Below are positions 1 to 12,766 of a stretch of DNA of 64,000 nucleotides, piece after piece. The notes under the pieces were generated by a model. The model ran no database searches. It saw only the letters and a list, made by a program, of their open reading frames with translations, and was not told the origin of the DNA. The stretch is from Moringa oleifera. Lineage: Eukaryota > Streptophyta > Magnoliopsida > Brassicales > Moringaceae. The stretch spans positions 3,105,001 through 3,169,000 of the forward strand of contig JAJFZO010000575.1 in assembly GCA_021397835.1 (NCBI GenBank), written 5' to 3'. The position numbers were made by a program, and so were the translations under genes. The stretch's first letter is position 1. The number at the start of each line of letters is the position of its first letter.

Positions 1-3000
1 CTGTGCAATTCGAACTAGTGAGGTATGTACTGCAACTGAAAGGGGGTTTCTTTCTATTTGATGCCTAAGGCAGCGGGGATTTGATTGTCATTGAAAAGAA
101 GAAAAGGGGGAGGGGGGGGGTTTGGTGAACCAAGGTGGGGTATTGTCAGGGGAGGTGGAGAGGGTGAAGTCGAGGTTGGCTATGGTAGAAATAGGTGGTG
201 GAGAGACTGAGGAGATGGGGATGAGACTGTCCCTTTAGCAATTGACTTCAGGCTAGGTGTGAGAATAGAAGATTTGTCTCCAAAGTGTGGGGAGTGGGAG
301 TTAACCAGAAGATGGTATTGCATACAGTGTTGAAGAGCATGGAGAAGGAGTGTAGGGTTATGGGTTTCTCATATGAGGGAATGGAAGACTAGCCTATCAA
401 TCTGTTTGCTGACGTTGAGAATATGAGGAGTGCAGTAAACTTTATGAAGAAAAGGACAGCAAGGAAGAAAGGGCTGCTGATGTTAGGAGTTGAAGAGGTT
501 GGAATGTCGGGTGAATTTTGAGAAAGGGGATAAGGGTATTTCGATAGTGGGAGGAACAGTGGGAGTGAGGGGCTGCAACTCTAACAATGGTATTTAGAAA
601 TTTTTATCTTGGCTCTGAATGACCCTGGGAAGAGGACCATTATGAAGGAAGTGATCTCAAGATAGAAGGTGGATATAATATGACTTTAAGAAACAAAGAT
701 GGAAGAGATATGAAAGCGGGTGATTAGAAGCCTATGGGGAAGAAGGGAGATTGAATGGAGGCATCTGGAAGCTAAAGGGAGTGCTTGTGGTGTTTTAATA
801 GGATGGAATGGAAGATTGGGAAAGTTGGAGGATAATTGGGTTGGGGAAGAATCTATAACTTGTATTTTCAATTGGGAAGGGTGGGCCTTAACTGAATGTT
901 TACTGGATGTATGGAGACATAAATAGAGGTAGGCGTAATATCTTAGGGAGTGCAGAAGGAGAGGGGGATGGGCTTCCATGGGTGCCGGTTTTATCTAGAC
1001 TTGGACAAATTTTTGGTCTCAAATGAGTGGGAGGAGAGGTTTTCAAGAATGCAAAAGAAGCTATATCCAAAACCTATATCTACTCACCACCCTATTGTCT
1101 TGGAGGTGGAGGGTGTGAAATGGGACCATGTCCATTTAGGTTCAAGAATATGTGGTTGTAGGTGGAGAAGTTGCACGGCCTTGTAAAGTTTTGGTGGGAG
1201 AGGGAGGTGGTGGAGGGCAATGCAAGTTATGTAGTGTTAAATAAATTGAAAATGGTGGAGGAAGAGATTAAAAGGTGGAGCAAGGAGAGGCTTGGAAACA
1301 TAAATAGGAGGAAAAATGAGTTATGGGAACAGCTGCAAGAAATGGACAGCAAAGTTATGGCTGATAGGGGTAACGAGGCTCTTTGTTGAAGAAGGGAGGT
1401 GATTTGTCAGGAGCTGAACCAAGCAATAAAGATGGAGGAAATCTTGTGGCGTCAAAAATATCAAGCTTTATGGCTTATAGAAGGGGACAGAAGCATCGGA
1501 TTCTTCCATAAAATGGCTAACGTGCACCAAAACGCAGTTTCATTAACAAGTTACAGATTGGTAAAGTGGAAGAAAATGATGAGTTGGAGAAAGAAGTTGG
1601 TGAACTCTATAAAAATTTATATCGTGAGGATAAAGGATGCAGACCGAAGTTGGATGGCTTGGAGTTCACAATGATCATGGACGATTTGAAGAGGCAAATA
1701 GAGGAACCATTTGGAGAGGAGGAGGTAAGGGCTACTCTAGCGGAATGTGCACGTGATAAGGCACTGAGTCCGGATGGCTTTCACAATGAAATTTCTCAAA
1801 AGATATTGGGAGATTATCAAGAGGGATGTGATGGATCTCTTTGCTGATTTTTTCAGATCAAGACAATTTTCTATAAATGCGACTTTTTTGGTTTTTATTC
1901 CAATGAAAATACACCTAGCTAACCTGAAAGATTTTAGGTCTATTAGTTGGTTGGATGTATACATGAGCTTATAGCTAAGATTTTAGCAAATCGATTGAAG
2001 CATGTAGTGAATATGGTGATTAGCCATAATCAGAATGCATTTGTGAGAGGGAGGTAGATCCTAGACACGATATTGATGGCCAATGAAGCGGTAGACTCTC
2101 AATTGAAAGGGAGGAGGAAGGAGGTATTGTAAATTGGATATGGAAAAGGCATACGATCATGTTTTATGGGACTTTGTCTTATATATGTTGAGAAGGAATG
2201 GACGTGGAGAAAACTGGTGCAATTGGATGAAAAGGTCCATCTCTTTCGCATCATTTGCGGTGATGGTAAATGGTAGTCCCACAAAATTCTTTGATTCTTC
2301 TAGTGGATTAAGGCTAGGCGACCTTATCTCCTTTGTTCTTTATTATTATAGGTTTTGGATAAAATACTGTCCAAGGCTGTAGAGTGTAGGCTTCTAGAGG
2401 GCTTTAAGGTGGGAGGACCGGGGGAGGGGGGAGGAAGGGGGGGTACTGATATCACATTTGCATTTCGCGGATGATATCACTATTTTTTTGTGGCGCCTAG
2501 GTGAAACAGATGGTGAATTTAAGAGTATTTTGTTGGGTTTTGAGGTGGTTTTGGGGCTTAAAGTAAATCTGGTCAAGAGTGTGCTAATTCCAATAAGAGA
2601 AGGGGTGGTTGGAGAGCTGTTGGCTAATTGGATGGGGTGTAAAATAGGTTGCCTGCCTATTCAGTATTTGGGTCTGCCCTTTTCAAAGAATAGAGATGTG
2701 ACCTAGAACAAAATTATGGATAAAATGGAAAAATTTTTAGCGGGGTGGAAGAGACCGTTTCTCTCTGGAGGGTGTAGACTAACTTTGATTAAGAGCATAT
2801 TGTCAAAACCTGCACATTTACTCGTTTCAATTCCAAGAGTAGTTGAAAGGAGATGGGTAGCTCAAAGGAGGAAAAGAAGTTTCATTTTGTTAGGTGGGAC
2901 ATTGACAAAGCTGATAGATAAGGGAGGGCTTGGGATAAAGTGACTTCGGTTGTTTAACAGGGGCATTACTCGGTAAATGGCTAAGGAAATTCATGACATA

Positions 3001-4087
3001 AAAAAAGGGTTATGGAGAAAAGTTCTGGCAGCAAAGTACGGTTTGGGCAAAGGAGGGTGGATGACCAGAAAGGGTAAAGAAACCTTTGGCACAGGTGTTT
3101 GGAAGGCCACAATGAAGGGATGAGAGGATTTTGAGGGGATAATCAGATTTAAGATTGGGGATGGCAGGTCATTTGGCTTCTGGAAGGACAAACGGTCTGG
3201 AGACACACCACTTTGTGAAGTGTTTCCAAATATTTTCGCCACGGAAGCTGATAAAAACGCCCTGGTTAGCGATTGTATCCTGGAGAAGGGGCTGCTGTGG
3301 AATGGATAGTGGTAATGAGGAGAAATGCACAGTACTGAGAGGTGCAAGGCCTATTGCAATTTTGTGGCAAAATTCAGGAAATGAAGGTGAATATGGATCA
3401 GTCAGATAAGGTAACACTGAGCATGGGTGGTAGAAGGCTGGAGAATTTCAAGGTTAGAGATTTCTATAGGTTGTTGGATCAACCTGGGTGTGGAGAAGTT
3501 GTATCCATGGAATTTGGTATGGAAGGCGGGCATCCCGGCATAGGTATCCTTCTTTGTGTGGGAGGTAATTCATGAGAAGGTGCTTACTATTGATAACTTG
3601 AAGAAAAAGGGAATTAGTTTAGTGAACAGGTGTGCCTTGTGTAACGAGAGAGAAGAATCAATTCAACACTTGTTTTTGGAGTGTGAATGGGCTAGACAGC
3701 TTTGGGGGGTGGTACTGCTGCTGCTGGGTGTAGACTGGGTTGCTGCGGGGACAGTGGTGGGGGAGCTCTTGGCATGGAATGGCGTCTGCAGGGATAAAAC
3801 AATGAAAAAACTGTTTAGGAATTTACTTATTGGTTTTGTGGCTGATTTGGACAGAGAGGAATGGAAGAATATTGAGGGGAAGGAGTATCTATTGACGAGT
3901 TTTGTACTCGGTGGCTTCATATTCTGAAACTGTGCAATACGAGAATGATTTTGTAAATGAGGAGGAATTTGTTGATTTTGTATAGCTAATATGTTAGGAT
4001 TCTAACATTTTGTACATGGGTTGCACCCCCTTGGTGCTATTGTAGATGATAATACTCCCTATGTTACTGTTAATAAATAACAAAAAA
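1..4087 (+). mobile_element. Degenerate L1-type LINE retrotransposon, 5' end outside or unrecognised
   Basis: This is a non-LTR retrotransposon relic, sense to the neighbouring SNARE gene. The second ORF begins near 590-620 with a decayed endonuclease (remnants of the NDPGKR and QETKM-like motifs at about 625-710, and HHPIVLE at about 1090-1120 in place of the usual SDH-P-I motif). Reverse transcriptase follows, split by stops and frameshifts: a PDGF motif at about 1770, an EKAYDHV motif at about 2140, the catalytic FADD box at 2464-2475 and a YLGLP motif at about 2665. A zinc-binding RT-associated domain (CALC...HLFLEC) lies at about 3625-3690. The 3' UTR carries a TTGCACCCCCTTGGTGC-like stretch near 4020 and ends in AATAAATAAC plus a short A-run (about 4070-4087). 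The spacing between the endonuclease motifs is shorter than usual, suggesting an internal deletion. Bases 1-590 may be ORF1 or 5' sequence, but I recognise nothing there. It cannot be mobile on its own. Confidence 0.88.
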
Positions 4088-4361
4088 GTGCTGAAGTTTT
4101 GGTATTGGCTGGATTGACATGAATAATCTAAGTGGAAGTGTGTAAATTTCACTAAGGTTCCATGGAACAGGCCCCTACCCCCTTTCCTCATGTACAGTTC
4201 GTGTAAGTGTTACAATCTATACTTATTTGGAGAATGCTACTAAATCTGTTCTTGTTTTGAGCAACTATTTTTTCTATGTTTACTTTCACATGGTTGCTAA
4301 CTTGATATGATTTAGAATGATTATGCTACAATTATGAAGACTATTATCTCTTTCCATTCAG

Positions 4362-7300
4362 AAATGGCTTCCAGAGATTGGACAAGATCAAGGATTCTAA
4401 CAGACAAAGCAAACAACTCGAGGAACTTACTGGCAAGATGCGGGAGTGTAAAAGGTATCCCTAATATTTTGTATTGTTCAGATCTTATTATAGGTTTTCT
4501 TCACATATTGTTTTTTTCTATTGACATCTGTGGTAAACTTTAAGGTGTAATAGAAAGAAAGTACAGAAACAGAATGTTGCCACGTCAAAGCATTGTCTTC
4601 AAAATTCTTTTGGGTTTTGTATTAGAAATGATCAACAATCTCATTTGGTGATGTTTAACTCAAAGAAATGCTAGTGTTCCTTGAGCTGTTGAGAAATTCT
4701 ACATATTTGAGTGGATAAACACACGACGTATTAGTGCTAGAGATTTGCTTTGTTACTATTTCTTTTTTTCTTTTTTGTCTGTTTGTAGCTCTTCCTTATG
4801 CATCAAGTTTTGGATGGGGCATTGAATAACTCAGAAGTGAAAGTTAAAATAGTTTGGTAGCGTTTCTCGAGATCTCTCATTCTTGTGCATTTCAAAGGTC
4901 TGTATATCATGAATTTACATTTAGCAAATTGCTTCAGATTGATTAAAGAGTTTGATCGTGAAATTAAAGATGACGAAGCTAAAAGTCCTCCTGAAGTGAA
5001 TAAGCAACTCAATGACGAGAAGCAATCTATGGTAAGTTTTTTTTTCAACTTCATTTGTTGTTGTTTATGGTTTGAACTTTTACACGTACAAAACATTGAT
5101 GTTTAGTTTTACATCAACCACTTTTAATAGACATTGGTCCAGAAACAGCATGTGGACTGCTTCTGTAGCATGTAGTGGATTTCTCAATGAAAATCTGCTC
5201 CAAAGCTTTTGGTTCAATGTAAACTTAATGCATCACTGTTTAGATGACCCTAAGCATTCTCAATAGATATTTCCCTTTCAACAGTTTCTTCATTCTCACC
5301 CATTCATAACTGTGCATGTTTCTTTGAAGGTTTGGAATAGTTAGCTATACAAATACTAAATACTTCTATGGGCACGAAAAGTTTGTCTTGGTCTACTTGT
5401 GCAGACAACTCTTTTACTTTAACTCTCATCTGCTTCCTCTCCCTTGTTAACCAACCCCCTTCCACCCCAACCAAAACAAAGAAAAAAGAAAAATTCTTTT
5501 TCTTCCTGAATAGTTAAATATTTTCTTTTTAACATCTGTTTTGCTGTTTGTCTTTTACTTTCACAGATCAAAGAGCTGAATTCCTATGTAGCATTAAGGA
5601 AAACGTAAGTTCTCAGTATTTGCCTGCTTTTGAGTTTACAGTTTGGACCTCAACTACTGTTGAAAATGGTCCATGGAGACTAAAGAACTTTCACTCCGCA
5701 AAGTCAAGAAACTTTTTAAGAAGAGGATTGAGTCTCTAAATTAATTGGCTTTTTTCTGACTTAACTTATGGACACTTGCTGCCTCCATGTAACAGTCTTC
5801 TGACTCTCTATTGTATAATTGCAGGTATATGAATAGCCTTGGTAATAAGAAAGTCGAACTTTTTGACATGGGGACGGGCATCAGTGAACCAACAGCTGAG
5901 GAAAATGTTCAAGTAGCATCATGTGAGATCATATCTCTGGTCATATCTATAACCACTGTTACTGCTAAAAAAAAATCTATAACCACTGTTGTCTTAGATA
6001 GTCCTCTGTTATTTTCCTGATAAGCATGTATTCGACAAGCATATCTCAATTTTTGTTGGACCGATATCTCTTGATATTATTTTGTCATGCTTCAAATATA
6101 GATGATACCGTAAATATTTTCCCTATTGAACAAATTTCCTGTTAGCAAATACAGAACCAAAATCTGACGTCCTTCATATCTAGAAATATTAGCAGTGGAT
6201 ATTTCTTTATTAAGGGCATGCATGGTGTTAGGGAAAATATAGGAATATTATGCTGCTTTCTGAATACTGATGAATTGGTTTTGTTGTAAAAAGTTAAACA
6301 TGACATAAATCAAGCATCAGAAAGAAATCTCTTTTGGCTATTCCTCAACCTGAAATTTGCCCCTTTTTTTTCATCTAAAACAAAAGGCATAGATCTAATT
6401 GTCCTCCATCTCTTGCTGACTTCCTGTCTTGTAGCAATGTCAAATCAGGAACTTATCGATGCTGGAAAGAAGAAGATGGATGAGACTGATCAGGCCATTG
6501 AACGCTCTAAACAGGTAAATGGCTACCTGAACAGGGTTCTCAGTCAATAATTTCTGTTGTCTGTGTTCTTAACTTTCACATTGACCCATAGGTTGTTCAA
6601 CAAACAATTGAAGTGGGAACTCAAACTGCTTCTACCTTGAAGGGCCAAGTAAGTGTGATCCTCAACTCATCTATGTTAGTTTTCTTCTTATAGACATAGT
6701 TTTCTGTATTCTGATCCCAAATTGAGCAGACTGAACAAATGGGCCGCATTGTTAATGAGCTGGACACAATTCAGTTTTCTATTAAGAAGGCTTCCCAGCT
6801 AGTGAAGGAAATTGGGAGGCAGGTTAGTGTATGCTTTGCCATCCAGATGTGATTTCTATCCCATTTACCTTTTCTATTACATGGTCTACATCTACCTTGC
6901 CATCTCACTCTACTTTTTCTTCTATCTTCCCAGGTGGCTACAGATAAATGCATCATGCTGTTCCTATTTCTTATTGTCTGTGGTGTAATAGCCATTATCG
7001 TTGTGAAGGTAATTCTTCCTCTTCTTTGTCCTGAATTTTGTTTTGTACCTTCTCTTTTAGAAGTTATGGACTTCAAGTCCCGGTTATAATAATAAAAAAA
7101 TTGGAGAGGGAGAGAGGGGATCGGGGGTAGAGAGAACGCTAAGTTTGTCATATGTTGGAGATGTTGAAAACGTATTGCCGCTTCTTAAAGACAAATATTT
7201 GTAGAAATGCAGAACATCTTGCTTGAGATAAAACCAAAGATGGTTAAATCCATTTGAGAGGATATTGTAAAAATTTTGGAAACAAGGGAAACTAGATTGT

Positions 7301-7760
7301 AATGTCAACACCAAATGTATCCGTCAAATATGCAAAGAAGAAAAGCACTCTTCACTATGAAAATAGAAATGATATTTAGAAACAGTTAAATTTGGTCTTG
7401 AACCACACTTCATCCTGTAAATTCCATAGTGTTTCCTATGAAAACTGTCATGGTAGTGGTGGGTAGCTGATCACTCTAAAGGACACTTCTGTGCTGTTGT
7501 CAAGTACAATTTTTTCACCATTAATTACACAAATCTAATTTAGCATGCTTCTATACTTCTAGTGATGATGTAATGCCTTTTATTATTGAGACTGCAGCCA
7601 ATGATGGCTATCAGACTTATTATTCTATTCTCAACTGGAATGATTAAATGTGCAGATTGTCAACCCAAACAACAAGGACATCAGGGACATTCCTGGATTA
7701 GCGCCTCCAGCCCCATCAAGGAGGCTATTGTATTTAAGAGATCCAGACCATTTTGAGTAG
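4362..7760 (+). CDS. NPSN13: Novel plant SNARE 13-like protein (Qb-SNARE), exons 2-10; exon 1 not in window
   Basis: Membrane-anchored Qb-SNARE; in plants the NPSN family acts in vesicle fusion at the cell plate and plasma membrane. Exons read from GT-AG junctions: 4362-4454, 4938-5031, 5567-5604, 5825-5922, 6435-6514, 6592-6648, 6730-6822, 6934-7008 and 7656-7760. Together they give 243 residues in one frame. The N-terminal helical part includes KIKDSNRQ and EFDREIKDDEA. The SNARE helix lies in the exons at 6435-6822 (MDETDQAIERSKQ... QMGRIVNELDTIQFS). The C-terminal anchor is the hydrophobic run in exon 6934-7008, followed by a short NPNNKDIRDIPGLAPP tail ending at TAG 7758-7760. The first base of exon 2 completes a codon from exon 1. 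In the family exon 1 encodes roughly 25 residues, and I cannot find it between the LINE and exon 2, so it lies upstream of the window. NPSN11 and NPSN12 are the alternatives; the ELFDMGTG and PEVNKQLNDEKQ stretches favour NPSN13. Confidence 0.9.
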
Positions 7761-8931
7761 ATTTGTCATGCCAGATGAGGAATTACTTATTGCCATCCGA
7801 TTTCTATGATGTGAATTTTAGTGGATGGGAGTGTGGGTGGGAAGACTGCTGTTTTCAGGCATCTATCGGCTTTTCCTTTTCTTTTGATTATCTCTTCTTT
7901 CCTGAGATGTGCATATGTTGTTTGTGATATTCTGTGTAAATCTTGTGCAAGAACATTTTGCATTGATTCAAAGGCCATGTATTCTTTTCATGTTACTACT
8001 GAAGATTGTTGTAGTGTTAGAACATTCTCTGCTATAAAATGTTTTTCTGTTTACTGTTTGAATGCATATAGTACATAGATATCTTGCGGTATTAACTAGC
8101 AGGTGTCTGCATAATATTTATGTTTTTGAATGCCTGGTAGATGTCATCTTTCCCTATCAACTAGCAGGTGTGCCATCACTTCATATTTGTGCATTAAATC
8201 TTCCACGATACTTCGGGTTGAGATACCTAACTGGATTAGGTAGGACTGCTATTCAAAAATTTGTAGAGTTGAAACGAGGAGTTGCATAGTCCTTAGAAGT
8301 GGGGCATTAAATCACATTAGGTTAAAAAAATTACATTGAACACTTTGTTCCATCATCTGACTTAGCAGGTAATAGCAATAGAGAAGGAAGCTGAAACACT
8401 GAACAGAAACATTGCAGAAAGTATTAGTAGTCATGGTACGGTATGCTTAAGATTGGGCCTTTTACATGCTAAAAGCCCACTTTGCTAATCAATATAGTTG
8501 CACCTTTAATATCACGACCCAGAAGAAAAAACAAGTTAATATTCTGATTCAACAGTATGAACATGAACACAGCAGACCCCAAAAAAAAAAAATGTGAGGA
8601 AACAAAAGCTTGTCCAAATCAAATCAACTGCATTGATTATACTATGGTGAGCTCTTTCACCTAATGATGGGTCCTACCGTGCAATTCAGAGAAAACTCAG
8701 GCGAATCGTCCATGCACATTCCACAAATAATAGGTAATTACACAATAAATCGCTTGCCTTAACTATGAAGATCTATTCCTTCCCTGGGTCAAAAAGAACA
8801 AAGAAAAAGGAATGATTTTTCTGTGGGTAAAACCACCCAAGATGCCATGAACTAGCTTCCTCTTGCTTTTCATTTTCTTTCCTGACTGTTCATTAACCCC
8901 CTAAAATCATCTATAATTTGGTTCGGACAAA
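7761..8931. other. Convergent intergenic region (3' UTRs of SNARE and translocator genes)
   Basis: Non-coding. The first several hundred bases are T-rich and probably hold the SNARE 3' UTR. The right end probably holds the translocator 3' UTR on the opposite strand. Short ORFs here (such as 7821-8078 and 8062-8289) lack recognisable domains. An A-run lies at 8580-8591. I see no RNA gene or repeat of note. Confidence 0.5.
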
Positions 8932-11900
8932 TCATGCACCATGATTGCTCAGCTGTGAGCGCCCAATGTGTGATAGCCGTGACGATGGAATTAGGGGTGC
9001 TTCTTCATCAACATTTATTTCCGAGGAAGCATAATTACCGCCATTATCACCACTGTTGGGCACAAAGATATCAGATGACTTCTTATCCAACTTCCAATCC
9101 TGTAGTAGTCAATGTGGAATTCACAACTCTTAGAAAATTAGGTTAGGAGAAGGTTTTGCGAAGGCAGACAATACATTTTTGATGAGACTATCAAGAACGC
9201 ATGAGAAAATTGACCTTTGTTATCCTGTCTGGATTGCTGTCGGCAGCTGATTGAGATGCCCGAACATCCTTAACCTTTAGGTAATTGTACATGACAACAC
9301 CACAGAGTGCTGCAAGGAGAAAAATGTGTTGCATCAATAAGTTTTAGACCAAGGTAGAAATATCTTGGAAGATGATGGATATATCAAAGTTAACAGTCTC
9401 TGCAATGAGAAGTACCAATTGCATAGCCAATTATATTAAGCCCAGTAATTGTAGACTCTGGAAATATAACTGTTGATAGGGCTATCAGTATCCAGTCTTT
9501 AAGGACACCAGCAACCCTGATGGTGACAGCACCAGTTCTTCCAATCACTAAAAATATGGAGAAGTTCAAGGCCAAAGCACAAAGAGCATTGGAGAAGAAA
9601 ATCCAGAAATTAAATTGAATCTGTGAAACTTCTATTGCAGGCTTCTCCAGTAAATACCAAGGCGCAAATAGGAAAACAAAACTGCAAAAGGCAAATTGTG
9701 AAAGTGTGAGAAGCCTGTTGATAGACTAGTAGTAGACGATTAACTGCATCGAGGAATAGGACGGGGAACACAGCAAACTCCTATGGTCTTAAAGATGAAT
9801 TATCAAAAGCGTTCTCTGATTTCTGCATGAAACTAGTGACTATACGAGATAAATAATGCCATCTGGAAAGCACATTATTTGAAGAAAAAAGAAATTGAAT
9901 AGAAGACATTAATCACGTTATAGAGCACATACAATAAAACCTAGTTACAGCATTGACAGCAACGGTTAATCTACAGAAAGTGTAAATCATAACTATCACC
10001 TACTCTAGCTGTAATCACCATCATACATTGCACAGATACCTGTAGCATGTTCAAGAAAGAGAAGTGCAAAAGCATCAAATAACAGTACCTGCACGGTGCT
10101 ATATAATATAAGCTGGTGATAGGATTTAACGTCAAGCCCTTCTTTTGCAGAAGAACTTGAGTTAAGACCAGCCTAAGAGCTTCTGCAAAGATGCCCGTAA
10201 CCTGGTAAACTGTGCCAACTACATTAAAATGAATTTCCCCGTATGAGGAAATGACAACTCCAACACTGATGAGCACCATGTTTAAGAACAGATCACACCT
10301 TGGGTTGTCGGTGCCACACACAACAGCCATGAGAAATGTTGCCACTGGCACTGTAAAATTCCAAACTTAACATAAGCATACATTGACCGAGTGCATTATC
10401 TGAAATCACATAATGTGTTTATTGCTTCCTTTTCACATACTTAGAGCTTTGAGCATCTGGATAAATGCCACAGAAATATGCAAGTAAGCTGTGTTACCAA
10501 ACCTGCAAATATGAGAAAATAAAGACATATATAATTGCCTGTAAGCGTGAATCACACTCATAGAGCAGAAAGCTCTAATAATCATAACTATTAAAATAGC
10601 CAGATGCATTAGGTATGGTTTCCACCAAAATGATTACACACCTAAAGAATCCAAAGAATTTGCAAAGCAACCGACCTTCCACAAGAGAAACATCAAATGC
10701 AATAGATCGTATCTCAAACGAAGGTCAATCTGAATAGTAAGTAGAAAACAAAAGAGCAGAACCCAAGCAGAAAGGTACATGTTGCAAAATCAAAATTGAT
10801 AAGATTAGCTAATTTCTTTTACTTTGAGAATTAGCTGATTTGTACAAAGTTGAGAGTAAGGTGAAAATGCAACAGGGTTTAATAAATATAGCAAAACAAC
10901 AAGAATCCAGCTGACCTTTGAGTATTTTGGGACACAAAAAGAAAATTTTTGCTTGATCAGTATGCAATTTCTTTTACCAGGAAATGACAACCAGGCCTAC
11001 AGGACATCCCTAATAACTGGATCAATTTGATGAATCAGTTCAAAGCTCCAAAACGAGCTTTGGAAAAACTGATAGCAAAACAACTTAGGCAGGAATTACC
11101 TAACACTCAACTTGCTGTTTGTTTGAATACCAGAAATTAGGCATCCAAACTTTGGATCCAATGATGTGGGGCTTACAGACTTACCAATAATCAAATCACG
11201 TTCCAAATTCAATGCATTTAGATCAATTTTGTCCTGTTTGCATAATTACTTAGATATAAAACTGCACAAATTTATTTAGCACATGTTCTTTTTTCCAATG
11301 AGGAACACAAGGCGACATGCAAAGTAAGCCTTCTATACTGTTAGAGCATATATTGTTGAGAGTCCTAAGACCAACTGTAGTCATTTGCAAACATAATCTG
11401 GACTCAGATACTGCTGAATTATAGTCACAGAGGTATTTCCTGAACAGAGTTCAACCAGATGGACATCAGACTAATTCAGAGCTAACAAGAATTATTAAGG
11501 GTAATACTTTGTATTGAACAGTCAGGAAACATGATACATACCACCTAGCTTCACCCAAAATGATCAGAACATAATATTAATCAAGGGAAGTAGAAGTCTA
11601 GGTACCCAAGACTTACCAAAGACTTGATGCAAAGAAGGCACTTATTGGTATTACACATGTTGCATATCTGCCACATCAAGAAATATATTATGGGATACAG
11701 ATATTGGGAAAGCCAAGATGGAATTGATTTTAAAAAATTGAAAATAAGAAATTATCTGCTCACATTTCAAATGTCATTTTGACAGGAGATACAACCTGCA
11801 ATTAGGAGGGAAAATATATCACTTTTAAGCACTAAAAAGGACCATAAAGTTATCTTACGGGTGAACCTGCCAATGAAATGTTTTGCTCAGACAGTTGGAC

Positions 11901-12766
11901 GCACATACATGTTTAAAAGGGAGAGATTAAGTGTCATTTCATTTTTTTGCCATAAGTTGAAGAGCAACAACCCAAACATGCAGGCCAGAGTGCATATACA
12001 AATTATTAGACATTTAGCAGTCTAGATGTAAAAATAGTAACAAAAATAAGCACCCATGATGTAAAGAGCTATCTTGTATAAGGAAAACAAGTATGAGGAA
12101 GCCATACCTTGAAGACACGAACAAGAAAAAAGGCCACAACTCCAGAAAAGCCCATATGGATCATGGTAAGTGTTATTGGTAGTGGAAAATTGAAGTATTT
12201 TGGAGATAGTACCCACTGCCCAAAAATAAAACATCAGTCACATTTCCAAGTCAACTGTGTGATTCTCATGACAAGGAAAATAGGATAAGTTTATGTTTAG
12301 CCCTTCAAATCAAATCTATTTCAGTTTCATCTTTTTTCTCTTTCTTTTCCCCCTGTTCTTGGTTACTGCATCCATTAAGTTGCAATGATCAACAACTTTG
12401 CAGTTATCTCATTCAATGATGACAACAAACAGTTACAGAAAGACATAAATCTTCCCTGCTTCGATCATTAGAGTTGTACATGTCAGGAACACGTTACATG
12501 TTATGACAAGTAACATACAAGGATGTCTTGACATTCAAGATTAACACATAGAAAGCTTAGAATCCAGTATTCTGCAGTATTCCATGCTTAACAATTTTCC
12601 CCCACCAGTAAACAGATAGATAAATGCAAGGCCAGTTAAACAATGAATAGATATAAAAAGTTGAACACTACACAAAGCATACCTTGTTGTACAATATAAC
12701 TCCTGACGAAAGCAAAATGTAGATGAATAAGTACAGATAAGTCAACACAAGTGGCTTGTTTATCAT
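8932..12766 (-). CDS. Sugar-phosphate/phosphate translocator-like protein (At3g17430/At1g48230 type)
   Basis: A multi-pass membrane carrier of the drug/metabolite transporter superfamily, plant triose-phosphate/nucleotide-sugar translocator branch. The substrate of this subgroup is not established. Nine exons on the minus strand: 12766-12683, 12215-12108, 11795-11764, 11667-11617, 10502-10441, 10350-10089, 9681-9416, 9309-9215 and 9099-8932. They sum to 1128 nt, giving 375 residues. It starts MINKPLVLTYLYLF, so the first membrane helix is at the N-terminus with no transit peptide, which argues for an endomembrane rather than a plastid location. Family signatures are GNTAYLHISVAFIQMLKAL, SYGEIHFNVVGTVYQ and the conserved C-terminal helix region GAVTIRVAGVLKDW. 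The hydrophilic tail is acidic and serine-rich and ends SNHGA. The start is fixed by ATG at 12764-12766, matching the family N-terminus. Intron 4 is the longest, at about 1.1 kb. Confidence 0.92.

Noticed and set aside
6771..7151. 126-codon minus-strand ORF within the SNARE gene
   Set aside because: It overlaps the conserved SNARE-helix and anchor exons on the other strand and shows no domain.
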